The notes below the pieces were generated by a model. It worked only from the letters and a program-made list of their open reading frames with translations. It was not told where the DNA came from and did no database searches. Positions 54,682-62,245 of a stretch of DNA of 64,000 nt are shown here, in pieces. Origin of the DNA: an uncultured Bacteroides sp. (GTDB lineage Bacteria > Bacteroidota > Bacteroidia > Bacteroidales > Bacteroidaceae); assembly GCA_949296855.1 (NCBI GenBank), contig CASFRN010000093.1:54181-118180 (forward strand), given 5' to 3'. The position numbers were made by a program, and so were the translations under genes. Numbering within the stretch: position 1 is the first letter of the stretch; every line of letters begins with the position of its first letter.

Positions 54682-55755
54682 ATGAAAAATCCATTTAAGT
54701 TTGGGACAGTAGTAGACGGAGCTTTCTTCACGGACAGGGAGAAGGAATTACAATCTATCGGGCAATTGTTGGAAAGCGAGAATCATTTGGTGTTAATCAG
54801 CCCGCGGAGATTCGGGAAAACCAGTCTGGTATGTAAAGCTTTGCAGTATATAGACAGACCGGTCATTATGGTTAACCTACAATCGGTTACTACAGTTGCA
54901 GAATTGGCAGCACTTTTGCTAAAGCGTGTATTCAAGATATACCCTTTCGAGAAAATTAAGCATGCAATGACCCATTTCCGGTTCATCCCTACCTTCTCTG
55001 TCAATCCCATGACTGATGGAGTGGATGTGGCTTTCCAGCCTGGAAGCGATAACAATGTCGTACTGGAAGATGTATTGATGCTGATAGAGAAATTAGGCGA
55101 AAAGAATAAGTTTGTTGTAGTGTTGGATGAATTTCAGGAAATCGTTGATTTAGAGAAAGGATTAGACAAATACCTTCGCTCCGTCATGCAGTTGCAGCAT
55201 AATGTGAACTATATTTTTTTAGGAAGCCAAGAATCCATGATGACGGAAATATTCGAGAAGAAAAAGTCGCCTTTTTACCATTTTGGTGTCTTGATGCGGC
55301 TTCCTAAGATACCTTACGATGATTTTTTCCGTTATTTGTCAAAGCGGTTTGCGCCTATGGTTTTGGAACAGCCGGAACAAATAGCCGAAGAAATCCTTTC
55401 ATTTACCCAATGCCATCCCTATTATACTCAGCAACTTGCTTTTCAAGTATGGAACATGTTAGAGCAAAAGAATGATGTAGAAAAACTTGTAGACCATGCG
55501 GTAGATGAGCTGACCCGGCTGCATGATTTTGACTATGAACGCATTTGGATGGCAATGAATAAAACCGACCGACACATATTAGCGGTTCTGGCACAAAATA
55601 TTACTTCGCCGCTTAATTCGAGAAGGGGAATTCCGACCAGTACTGCTTTCAGTGCTTTAAAACGCCTGTCACGGCAAGGATATGTAATAAAGAATGAGAA
55701 GTATGAAATTGATGACCCTTTCTTTGCCCGCTGGATATATTACCGGAGTCTGTAA
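54682..55755 (+). CDS. Archaeal-type P-loop ATPase A3
   Basis: 357 residues from the ATG at 54682. Walker A SPRRFGKTS and Walker B VVVLDEFQEI are as in A1 and A2, but the rest has more changes (for example KRFAPMVLEQPEQIAEEIL and QKNDVEKLVDHAVDELTRLH), roughly 90% identity by eye. Codons differ at many silent positions, so it is an older copy than the A1/A2 pair. It is convergent with the SusD of cassette 4, separated by a terminator. Confidence 0.88.
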   Translation: MKNPFKFGTVVDGAFFTDREKELQSIGQLLESENHLVLISPRRFGKTSLVCKALQYIDRPVIMVNLQSVTTVAELAALLLKRVFKIYPFEKIKHAMTHFRFIPTFSVNPMTDGVDVAFQPGSDNNVVLEDVLMLIEKLGEKNKFVVVLDEFQEIVDLEKGLDKYLRSVMQLQHNVNYIFLGSQESMMTEIFEKKKSPFYHFGVLMRLPKIPYDDFFRYLSKRFAPMVLEQPEQIAEEILSFTQCHPYYTQQLAFQVWNMLEQKNDVEKLVDHAVDELTRLHDFDYERIWMAMNKTDRHILAVLAQNITSPLNSRRGIPTSTAFSALKRLSRQGYVIKNEKYEIDDPFFARWIYYRSL

Positions 55756-55812
55756 CGATTTGATACCATTGTTTGACGAAAATGCTACTCTTCAATTAAT
55801 TTATACTAAAAA

Positions 55813-55850
55813 AACAACCAATGAAGCGATATGAAACTTCATTGGCTGTT
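55813..55850. terminator. Two-way terminator between ATPase A3 and cassette 4
   Basis: AACAACCAATGAAG (55813-55826) pairs with CTTCATTGGCTGTT (55837-55850) with one G-U or mismatch. T-rich tails occur on both sides (TTTGTATTTAG; on minus TTTTTTAGTATAA). Confidence 0.75.
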
Positions 55851-55874
55851 TTTGTATTTAGTTTATTAGGAAGA

Positions 55875-57350
55875 TTATTTCGGCAGTGTGCCCGCCCAGT
55901 CATTCTGTTCTACACCGAATCCTGAATTGATTTCTGCGGCAGGAATCGGGAATACCAAATCTGAAATCTTATATCCGGTATAAGTGAACGCAATGTCAGG
56001 TGCTTGGATAGCGAATACATCTGCGGCTTCGTCCCAACGGCGCAAGTCGTACAGACGCAAACCTTCTTGGAACAATTCGCGTGCACGTTCGTCTTTGATA
56101 AACGCTTTCAGTTCGTCTGCAGTAGCGGGCAGATCATCGGCAGAGGTAATGTCTGCATCCCGTTTGGCTACAGTCAGAAGCGAGTTGCGTGCGTTGTTCA
56201 GATCGCCGGTTTCTACATCTGCTTCCGCCATTATCAAGAACATTTCCGGTGCGTTAACCAAATAATTGGTTGCGTATGCCGGGTTTGCGCTGGAATGTTG
56301 CGAATATTTTCCTCCGGTAAAGACAGGAACAGATGCTGTAGATGAAGCATCCCATCCAAAGATAGAAGTACGGCAGTCGTTTGCACCATACATTGCCTGC
56401 AATTTGGGGCTTGGGCTATAATTGTAGGTAGACCATAATATCCCTGCAGAATTGGCAGACCAGTTATCAGTCTGTGTAATGGCTAACGAAAGCAGGCTTT
56501 CAGAGTTTGACTCATTGCCACTGAATAATGCCGCGTATGCAGTAGCATCGTAAGTCAAAGTAGTGATACCTTTCTCGGTCAAGGCTTGTTGAGCATATTG
56601 TTTCGCATCGCTCCAGTTTTCCAGATACAGGTTGGTTCTTGCCAACAGACCGTAAACAGCTGCCTTATTCATGTATAAGATAGAACCACGGTCGCCTCCA
56701 GCTGCATCGAAATGACTGATTGCATTGTCGAAGTCCGACAGGATAGCTGTATAAGATTCGCCTACAGTAGAACGGCTTACCTGAGCCAATGCTTCAATCG
56801 GAGCTTGGTCGAGTACGACAATACCCGGTTCGGATGAGAAGTCGGTGCCGTTGACTTTTACTTGGTGCGCATAGATGTTAACCAACATCAATTCTGCATA
56901 ACCGCGCAGGGCGTATGCTTCGGCCATCAGTTGGTCTAATTGAGCTTTTTCTTCTGCATTGCTTCCTTCGTACAAAGCTTGCGATGCTTGGATGACGCGA
57001 GTAGCATTGTCCGCTACTTTATATCCATATTTCCAAATGCTGTTCAGATAAGTGTCTGTATCAACCACTGTATAGGTATAGATGTTGTTGAAGTGGTTGG
57101 TTTTCGAGTTCCAATAGCTGATATCGGTCGGTATATCACCGATGCTGACAGCATAGTTACCGGCAAAATAATAGTAGAAAAGGTTGTAATAGGTACCGTT
57201 AAGTGCCGTTGATATGTTACTTACGCTTGACAAGCCTCCTTCCGAATCTATACCTTTATAGTAATCTGTTTCCAGAAAACTTTCACCACAACTCGAAAGA
57301 CTGAATCCGAGGGTTGCGATAGCGAAGGCTTTCAGTATATTCTTTTTCAT
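55875..57350 (-). CDS. SusD-like lipoprotein of silent cassette 4
   Basis: 491 residues from the ATG at 57350, chosen because the lipoprotein signal starts there; the frame extends 11 codons upstream. The lipobox is SLSSC (Cys21), followed by GESFLETDYY. The helix AYALRGYAELMLVNIYAHQV and the end blocks KDERARELFQEGLRLYDLRRW and LVFPIPAAEINSG fit the family. It starts 36 bp after the SusC stop. Confidence 0.93.
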   Translation of the reverse strand: MKKNILKAFAIATLGFSLSSCGESFLETDYYKGIDSEGGLSSVSNISTALNGTYYNLFYYYFAGNYAVSIGDIPTDISYWNSKTNHFNNIYTYTVVDTDTYLNSIWKYGYKVADNATRVIQASQALYEGSNAEEKAQLDQLMAEAYALRGYAELMLVNIYAHQVKVNGTDFSSEPGIVVLDQAPIEALAQVSRSTVGESYTAILSDFDNAISHFDAAGGDRGSILYMNKAAVYGLLARTNLYLENWSDAKQYAQQALTEKGITTLTYDATAYAALFSGNESNSESLLSLAITQTDNWSANSAGILWSTYNYSPSPKLQAMYGANDCRTSIFGWDASSTASVPVFTGGKYSQHSSANPAYATNYLVNAPEMFLIMAEADVETGDLNNARNSLLTVAKRDADITSADDLPATADELKAFIKDERARELFQEGLRLYDLRRWDEAADVFAIQAPDIAFTYTGYKISDLVFPIPAAEINSGFGVEQNDWAGTLPK

Positions 57351-57386
57351 ATAAATCTTTCTTTTATTTAAATTATTCCTCAATCA

Positions 57387-60197
57387 TTAGAATGTCAATT
57401 GGATACCTCCGATGAAGGTACAAATAGCAGGATATTGCCATGCGATTACACCATTGGCTGAAGTTTCAGGGTTATAACCGACAAAGTCACTGGATGTGAA
57501 TGTGTAAAGGTTATCCACCGATACGTATGCGCGCAACTTCTGGATGAACGCTTTGGTGCTCCATCTTTGCGGCAAGGTATATCCCAAGGTGATGTTGCTG
57601 ATTCTCAAATAGCTTCCGTTATACAAGAAACGAGAAGAGTCTTGTGTCGAATTGTTCGGGTCTCCATAGATGTATTGCGGATACTTGGCATCTTTGTTTT
57701 CAGGTGTCCAAGAGTTCAGCGCCACATCTTCCAACGGTGTACGCAATGACATACCGAAACCGGTAAATACAGCACCTGAGTCATAAACTTTTCCTCCCAC
57801 ACGGTAGTTGAAGTTAACATTAAAATCCCAGTCTTTCCACGTCAGGCTTGTTCCGAAACCTCCTAATATTTTCGGGTCAGCATCGCCTACATAGCGTTTC
57901 GAAGCGGCGTTGTAATCCGAAGTTGTTTCATCGCCCGTTTCGTTCAGATACCACAACGGCTTACCGGTTTCACGGTCAACGCCTGCATATTCTTTCATAT
58001 AGAATTGGGTGTAAGGACGGCCTTCTTCAACAATCTGGAAGGTATATTCCAAAGGATCATCGGTAGAAAGTTTGATAACCTCATTCTTGTTCCAAGTCAG
58101 GTTGGCGAAGAAGTTCCAGCTGAAGTCCTTGCGTTGCATCAACGCTGCGTTTACAGAGAATTCAACACCCCGGTTGCGGATTTTACCGATGTTTTGGTAA
58201 ACTTCTGAAATACCTGTTGTCATTGACAAAGGCACTTGAAACAATGCGTCCGAAGTAATTGAGTTGTAGAAGTCAAAAGTGAAATGCAGGCGATGCAACA
58301 AAGAAAGGTCGAAACCTACATCAAACTTCTTTGATACCTCCCAAGTCAGATCGGGATTGGCAATACTGGTCGGAATCATACCCGGAATCTGGTTATAATT
58401 GTAACCTGCTGAATAGAATCCGCGGGCTGCGTACCAGTCGATGTCTTGGTTACCTACCGTACCGTATGAAGCACGAAGTGTCAGGTTGTTGATGACATTG
58501 TTGTCTTTCAGGAAATCTTCACCAGTCATACGCCACTTAGCACCTACCGACCAGAAGTTACCCCAACGGTGGTTAGCACCAAATACGGATGAACCGTCAC
58601 GGCGGTATGAACCGGACAGATAATACTTGTCGGCATACGAATAGTGTGCATCCATGAAGTAAGATGCCAAACGTGCTTCTTGTTTGTAATATTCAGAACC
58701 TTGGTCGGTACCGGCAGTAGTCAAGTCACGCATACCGTCGGCAGAGAACGGGAAGTCTGACTTCGCGAAATATTCGTAGTGGTAGCTCTTCTTTTGCATT
58801 TCTTGTCCCACCATGACACTTACGTTATGCTTTTCGTCGAATACATAGTTCCATCCGAGGATGTTGTTCCACGTAATGACGGTGCTCTTCGAATTATACA
58901 ACTGACCCAAACCGTTGTAGTCCATACCTTGCGGGTTGTATTGTGCGCTCCAGTATTGGTATTGGTTCAGTTCGTTGATGTTTACACCCAATGTAGTCTT
59001 TGCATAGATGCCTTTTCCGAAATCAATTTGGAAATAAGGGTTCAGGTTGATGGTCTGCATCTTGTTTTGGTTCAATTCACCGGCAGTTTCGTCCATCAAT
59101 GCCATCGGGTTATAATTTCCGATATTGGCATAATTACCTTCACTGTCATAAACAGGATCCATCGGAGTCATACTCGAGATAGCAGCTACTACCGGACTAC
59201 TCATCGAACCGCTTGTCGAAAGTGAGAATCCATTTTGGGTAGAATAACTATAAGAGGTGTTGACACCTACAGTAGCCCATTTGAATTTGCTGTCCAAATT
59301 CAAACGTCCTGAAAAACGTTCGAAGTCAGCACTTTTGACCAGACCTTCCGTATTCAAATAGCCCAGACTGACATAATATCCGGTAGAACCGCTACGTCCC
59401 TGCATGTTCAGGTTGTAGTCTTGATAATAACCTTTACGGGTGATTTCGTCCATCCAGTCTGTAGACGTTTTTCCGTCCCAACCAAAATATTCATTTGCCA
59501 AGTAATCATAGTTTTCTTGCCATGTTCCGCCTTGTGCTGCGGTCAAACCATCAGCAAACAAGTTCATGGTTTGTTGGGCATTGGCAAAATCCATATTGTT
59601 GTTTGCCATGGTGACGAAACCTTGCTTGATGTCCAAGTTGATATTGAATTTTCCTTCTTTTCCTTTTTTAGTAGTAATGACGATAACGCCATTGGCAGCA
59701 CGCGAACCGTAAATAGCGGTAGCTGCAGCATCTTTCAATACCGTAACGCTTTCGATATCAGAAGGATTCAACATTGACATCGGGTCGAGTGAGTTATTGC
59801 TTGTAGCGGTCAAAGAACCGTCATCTGTATCCGAATCAACCGGCATACCGTCAATGACATACAGCGGTTGCGTACCTGAGTTCAACGAGCCACGTCCGCG
59901 TACATAAATAGACCCCCAAATACCCGGCATACTGGTAGAGTTGTTCATTTGTACGCCCGGAACCGCTCCTTCCAACGCTTTTACAAAATTCGCATCGCTT
60001 TTCTTTGCGATTACATCTTCGCCTACAATAGTAGCAGCACCCGTAAATGAAGCCTTGCGTTGTACTCCGTAACCGGTCACCACAACCTCATCCAATACTT
60101 TGTCATCCGACTGCATTACTACTTTCATAACCGGCTGAATCTTAACCTCTTGCGTCTGCAAGCCGATGAAAGAAACTACCAAAGTTCCCGCCGAACT
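57387..60197 (-). CDS. SusC-like transporter, silent cassette 4 (no start codon or signal peptide)
   Basis: 936 codons from the recombination site to the stop. It enters at SSAGTLVVSFIGLQTQEVKI; the one-codon change (VVS for VIS) comes from TTGGTAGTTTC in place of TTGGTGATTTC. Then follow VLDEVVVTGYGVQRKASFTG, the plug and a barrel ending CTFIGGIQLTF. No start codon is available. Fusion to leader codons 1-67 would give 1003 residues in frame. It is the silent cassette nearest the recombinase and the expression site. Confidence 0.92.
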   Translation of the reverse strand, partial: SSAGTLVVSFIGLQTQEVKIQPVMKVVMQSDDKVLDEVVVTGYGVQRKASFTGAATIVGEDVIAKKSDANFVKALEGAVPGVQMNNSTSMPGIWGSIYVRGRGSLNSGTQPLYVIDGMPVDSDTDDGSLTATSNNSLDPMSMLNPSDIESVTVLKDAAATAIYGSRAANGVIVITTKKGKEGKFNINLDIKQGFVTMANNNMDFANAQQTMNLFADGLTAAQGGTWQENYDYLANEYFGWDGKTSTDWMDEITRKGYYQDYNLNMQGRSGSTGYYVSLGYLNTEGLVKSADFERFSGRLNLDSKFKWATVGVNTSYSYSTQNGFSLSTSGSMSSPVVAAISSMTPMDPVYDSEGNYANIGNYNPMALMDETAGELNQNKMQTINLNPYFQIDFGKGIYAKTTLGVNINELNQYQYWSAQYNPQGMDYNGLGQLYNSKSTVITWNNILGWNYVFDEKHNVSVMVGQEMQKKSYHYEYFAKSDFPFSADGMRDLTTAGTDQGSEYYKQEARLASYFMDAHYSYADKYYLSGSYRRDGSSVFGANHRWGNFWSVGAKWRMTGEDFLKDNNVINNLTLRASYGTVGNQDIDWYAARGFYSAGYNYNQIPGMIPTSIANPDLTWEVSKKFDVGFDLSLLHRLHFTFDFYNSITSDALFQVPLSMTTGISEVYQNIGKIRNRGVEFSVNAALMQRKDFSWNFFANLTWNKNEVIKLSTDDPLEYTFQIVEEGRPYTQFYMKEYAGVDRETGKPLWYLNETGDETTSDYNAASKRYVGDADPKILGGFGTSLTWKDWDFNVNFNYRVGGKVYDSGAVFTGFGMSLRTPLEDVALNSWTPENKDAKYPQYIYGDPNNSTQDSSRFLYNGSYLRISNITLGYTLPQRWSTKAFIQKLRAYVSVDNLYTFTSSDFVGYNPETSANGVIAWQYPAICTFIGGIQLTF
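60183..60197 (-). repeat. Shufflon recombination site, silent copy 4
   Basis: Minus-strand AGTTCGGCGGGAACT; the following TTGGTAGTTTCTTTCATCGG has two changes from the other copies, showing that the conserved core is the first 20 bases AGTTCGGCGGGAACTTTGGT. Opposite orientation to 63877. Confidence 0.85.
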
Positions 60198-60333
60198 GAT
60201 GCTGTTATGCAACAATCAGATTATGAGTGATTTACAAAAATTTCCTTTAAGCATTTAAACAAGAGGCAACAGTCTCATAATACCCTGTAGGCGTGTTTCA
60301 ACCAGAAAATTTCTATCCAAATGCAACCCGAAT
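60198..60333. repeat. Conserved flank outside silent site 4
   Basis: Closely matches the flanks of sites 1 and 2 to the box TTTCTATCCAAATGCAACCC (from about 60311). Here, unlike at the other sites, no plus-strand ATPase follows; the 3' end of ATPase D (minus strand) comes next. Confidence 0.8.
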
Positions 60334-60355
60334 CAAACCTCTAAAATCCAAAATT

Positions 60356-60427
60356 CTTATAAGATTTTCGGAGTCGAATCCGAAATTATTATAACAAATT
60401 CGGAATTGACTCCGAAAATCTTATAAG
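60356..60427. repeat. 32-bp-arm inverted repeat between silent site 4 and ATPase D
   Basis: Left arm starts CTTATAAGATTTTCGGAGTC (60356) and the right arm ends GACTCCGAAAATCTTATAAG (60427); 8-base spacer ATTATAAC. The outer 20 bases pair perfectly, the inner 12 with a few changes. It could end ATPase D transcription, since it begins 38 bases past that stop codon, but there is no long T tract on the minus strand. Confidence 0.8.
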
Positions 60428-60464
60428 ATATTTGGAATATTAATATAGAGCAGCAATTTTCTCT

Positions 60465-61634
60465 CTAATATTCCAACCCGAATTGCCACAAAGGAATGAC
60501 ATTCATATAGCCTGTTTCTATTCCGTCTTTTACAATGTATGCTTTTTCTACATTGTGTATTTGTTTCTGTTTCTTGTTCTTCCCTCCAACTTCGAAAGTC
60601 ATTCCATCTATCTGGAAATCAGAGACCGGCGAAACAATCACGTCATGATTTACCCGCATTTGATTGAAAAAGAAAGTCTCACGGGTATTGCCGGTATCTC
60701 CATGATGTTGGCCTAGAACATCTATCAGATTGGGGTTGTCCAAATAAATCTTATCCACTTTTCCCAATCCGCGTATGCCTCCGGTCGCATCCCGAAGCTG
60801 GGTTATCATACCGGCTTCTTCCAAATAGAGGCAATAGTCTGCAACGCTGTTTCTGCTTGCTTCCAGCGTGGTCGCGATACTGCTTACATTGGGTTTAAAA
60901 GGAACACTTTGGGCAATGATGGCTAATAAACGTTTAAGCTTACGTGCCGTTGCTATATTAATTTCTGCATACTGAGGAATGTCCGACTCTATAGTCTGAT
61001 TCACAATCTGTTGCAATCTTATGGCATAATCGTCATCCAAAGCGAACGGATAATATCCACGCTTTAAATAATCGGCAAAATAAGGGAGCGGACGAAAATC
61101 ATCAGGCAATTGAACCTGACGGGACAAAATATCTGACAATGTGTATCGAGGCATGACGATGCCATGAAATAATTCCAGATATTCGCGGAACGACAAGCCT
61201 TGCATTTGATACATCACCGCTCTTCTACTCAAGTCGGATGCGCCTTTATTAATGTCTAATACGGACGAGCCGGTAAAAACGACCTGGAGCTTAGGGTGAT
61301 AATCATAAATCAGTTTTAGTTCCCTCGACCAATCTTTGTATTTATGGATTTCATCGATGAAAAGATACTTGCCGCCCATCTTTTCAAATTCATCCGCCAA
61401 GTCGACAAGTTTGTTGCCGGCAAAATAAAAATCTTCAGCCGTGACATAAAGAGACTGTTCTCTCGGCAGATTTTCCTTAATATATTGAAGGATGAGCGTT
61501 GTCTTTCCCACTCCGCGCGGTCCGGTTAACCCTATCATCCGATTGTTCCAGTTTATGCGGCGATACATATACCGATGAAACGAACTACGGGTTTCTTGCA
61601 AAGAAACGTTGAAATGTTGTTGTAGCTTATCCAT
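60465..61634 (-). CDS. AAA_14/DUF4143-type ATPase D
   Basis: 389 residues from the ATG at 61634. A longer frame up to 61862 would read through the palindrome array and is rejected. Walker A is GPRGVGKTT (Lys44) and Walker B is YLFIDEIHKYKDW. Sensor block LQVVFTGSSVLDINKG follows. The C-terminal part ends with FEVGGKNKKQKQIHNVEKAY, the conserved tail of this subgroup. It is the only ATPase in the region on the minus strand, the same strand as the recombinase gene 611 bp upstream. Its -7 box (minus-strand TACTTTTG) is at 61658-61665. Confidence 0.88.
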   Translation of the reverse strand: MDKLQQHFNVSLQETRSSFHRYMYRRINWNNRMIGLTGPRGVGKTTLILQYIKENLPREQSLYVTAEDFYFAGNKLVDLADEFEKMGGKYLFIDEIHKYKDWSRELKLIYDYHPKLQVVFTGSSVLDINKGASDLSRRAVMYQMQGLSFREYLELFHGIVMPRYTLSDILSRQVQLPDDFRPLPYFADYLKRGYYPFALDDDYAIRLQQIVNQTIESDIPQYAEINIATARKLKRLLAIIAQSVPFKPNVSSIATTLEASRNSVADYCLYLEEAGMITQLRDATGGIRGLGKVDKIYLDNPNLIDVLGQHHGDTGNTRETFFFNQMRVNHDVIVSPVSDFQIDGMTFEVGGKNKKQKQIHNVEKAYIVKDGIETGYMNVIPLWQFGLEY

Positions 61635-61703
61635 ACCTGCATGAGTTTTCTCTTTCGCAAAAGTACAAAAATAATATGATAAAAAGGGATTTTCTTTTGT
61701 TTT

Positions 61704-61787
61704 TGCACTCCGGAAAGTGCAAAATATGTCTGAAATTGCACTTTCAAGAGTGCAATTTAGGCTTATAACTGCACTCAGGAAAGTGCA
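61704..61787 (-). promoter_or_regulatory. Three 18-bp palindromes with exact 33-bp period upstream of ATPase D
   Basis: TGCACTCCGGAAAGTGCA (61704-61721), TGCACTTTCAAGAGTGCA (61737-61754) and TGCACTCAGGAAAGTGCA (61770-61787). Half sites TGCACT and AGTGCA are invariant; the central six bases vary. The nearest one ends 38 bases from the -7 box. Spacing of 33 bases puts the sites on nearly the same face of the helix. Confidence 0.85.
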
Positions 61788-61881
61788 AATCATGCAAGAC
61801 AAGAATATTCCTCGACGATATGTTTTACTTTCTGCAGCAATATCGACTTTTTTTATACGCATATAACTGCTCCCTCAGCAC

Positions 61882-62032
61882 GAGGGTGTATCAAAATGAG
61901 AATTGCCTATCAAAAAGTAATGTCATCCTTAGCAAAGCGAAGGATTCCGTGTGCATCAGCTTGTGTATTCGAGACCATTCACTGTGTTCGGGATGACAAA
62001 ATGAAAGCTTATTTCTATTTTGAGACAGCCTC
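61882..62032. mobile_element. MITE-like element related to 41106-41208, copy 2
   Basis: Starts GAGGGTGTATCAAAATGAGA and ends TTTCTATTTTGAGACAGCCT followed by C; the ends are imperfect inverted repeats. The interior differs from copy 1 (it has TTCGGGATGACAAAATGAAA). The 75-codon frame running into it from 61896 is not considered a gene. It lies in the 611-bp gap between ATPase D and the recombinase gene; the rest of the gap holds only the palindrome array and the CCGTATGAA dyad. Confidence 0.7.
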
Positions 62033-62132
62033 GAATGCGCTCACCAATAGAACGATTGATGTCTGGCAGACCACACCTCTACGGTTAAATAAAAGAGCTG
62101 TGTATTCTTCGATAATCTGGTGAAAAATGCAG

Positions 62133-62158
62133 CCGTATGAAATGCCCGATTCATACGG
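62133..62158 (-). terminator. CCGTATGAA dyad downstream of the recombinase gene
   Basis: CCGTATGAA (62133-62141) and TTCATACGG (62150-62158) form a 9-bp stem; a third CCGTATGAA occurs at about 62180. It lies about 90 bases past the recombinase stop. A terminator role is plausible; repeated half-sites next to a recombinase gene could also be accessory binding sites. Confidence 0.5.
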
Positions 62159-62245
62159 TTAAAATTGGAATCCTAGCCGTATGAAATCGAGGATGAACCC
62201 TGCTGGCTTTGGGAAGCCACTCCCATATACCGAAAACATGAAACT

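Noticed and set aside
36579-60197. Silent SusC genes as ordinary pseudogenes or assembly errors
   Set aside because: Four copies start at the same base of the same site, are otherwise uninterrupted over more than 900 codons and keep intact SusD partners; decay or misassembly would not produce this.
39576-61787. Short phased repeats as a CRISPR array
   Set aside because: Units are too few and too short, spacers are not uniform in the CRISPR manner, and no cas gene is present.
61635-61862. N-terminal extension of ATPase D, Cys-rich
   Set aside because: It translates the three palindromes (repeated words such as CTFRSA) and lies upstream of a good -7 box; the family's normal N-terminus is at the ATG at 61634.
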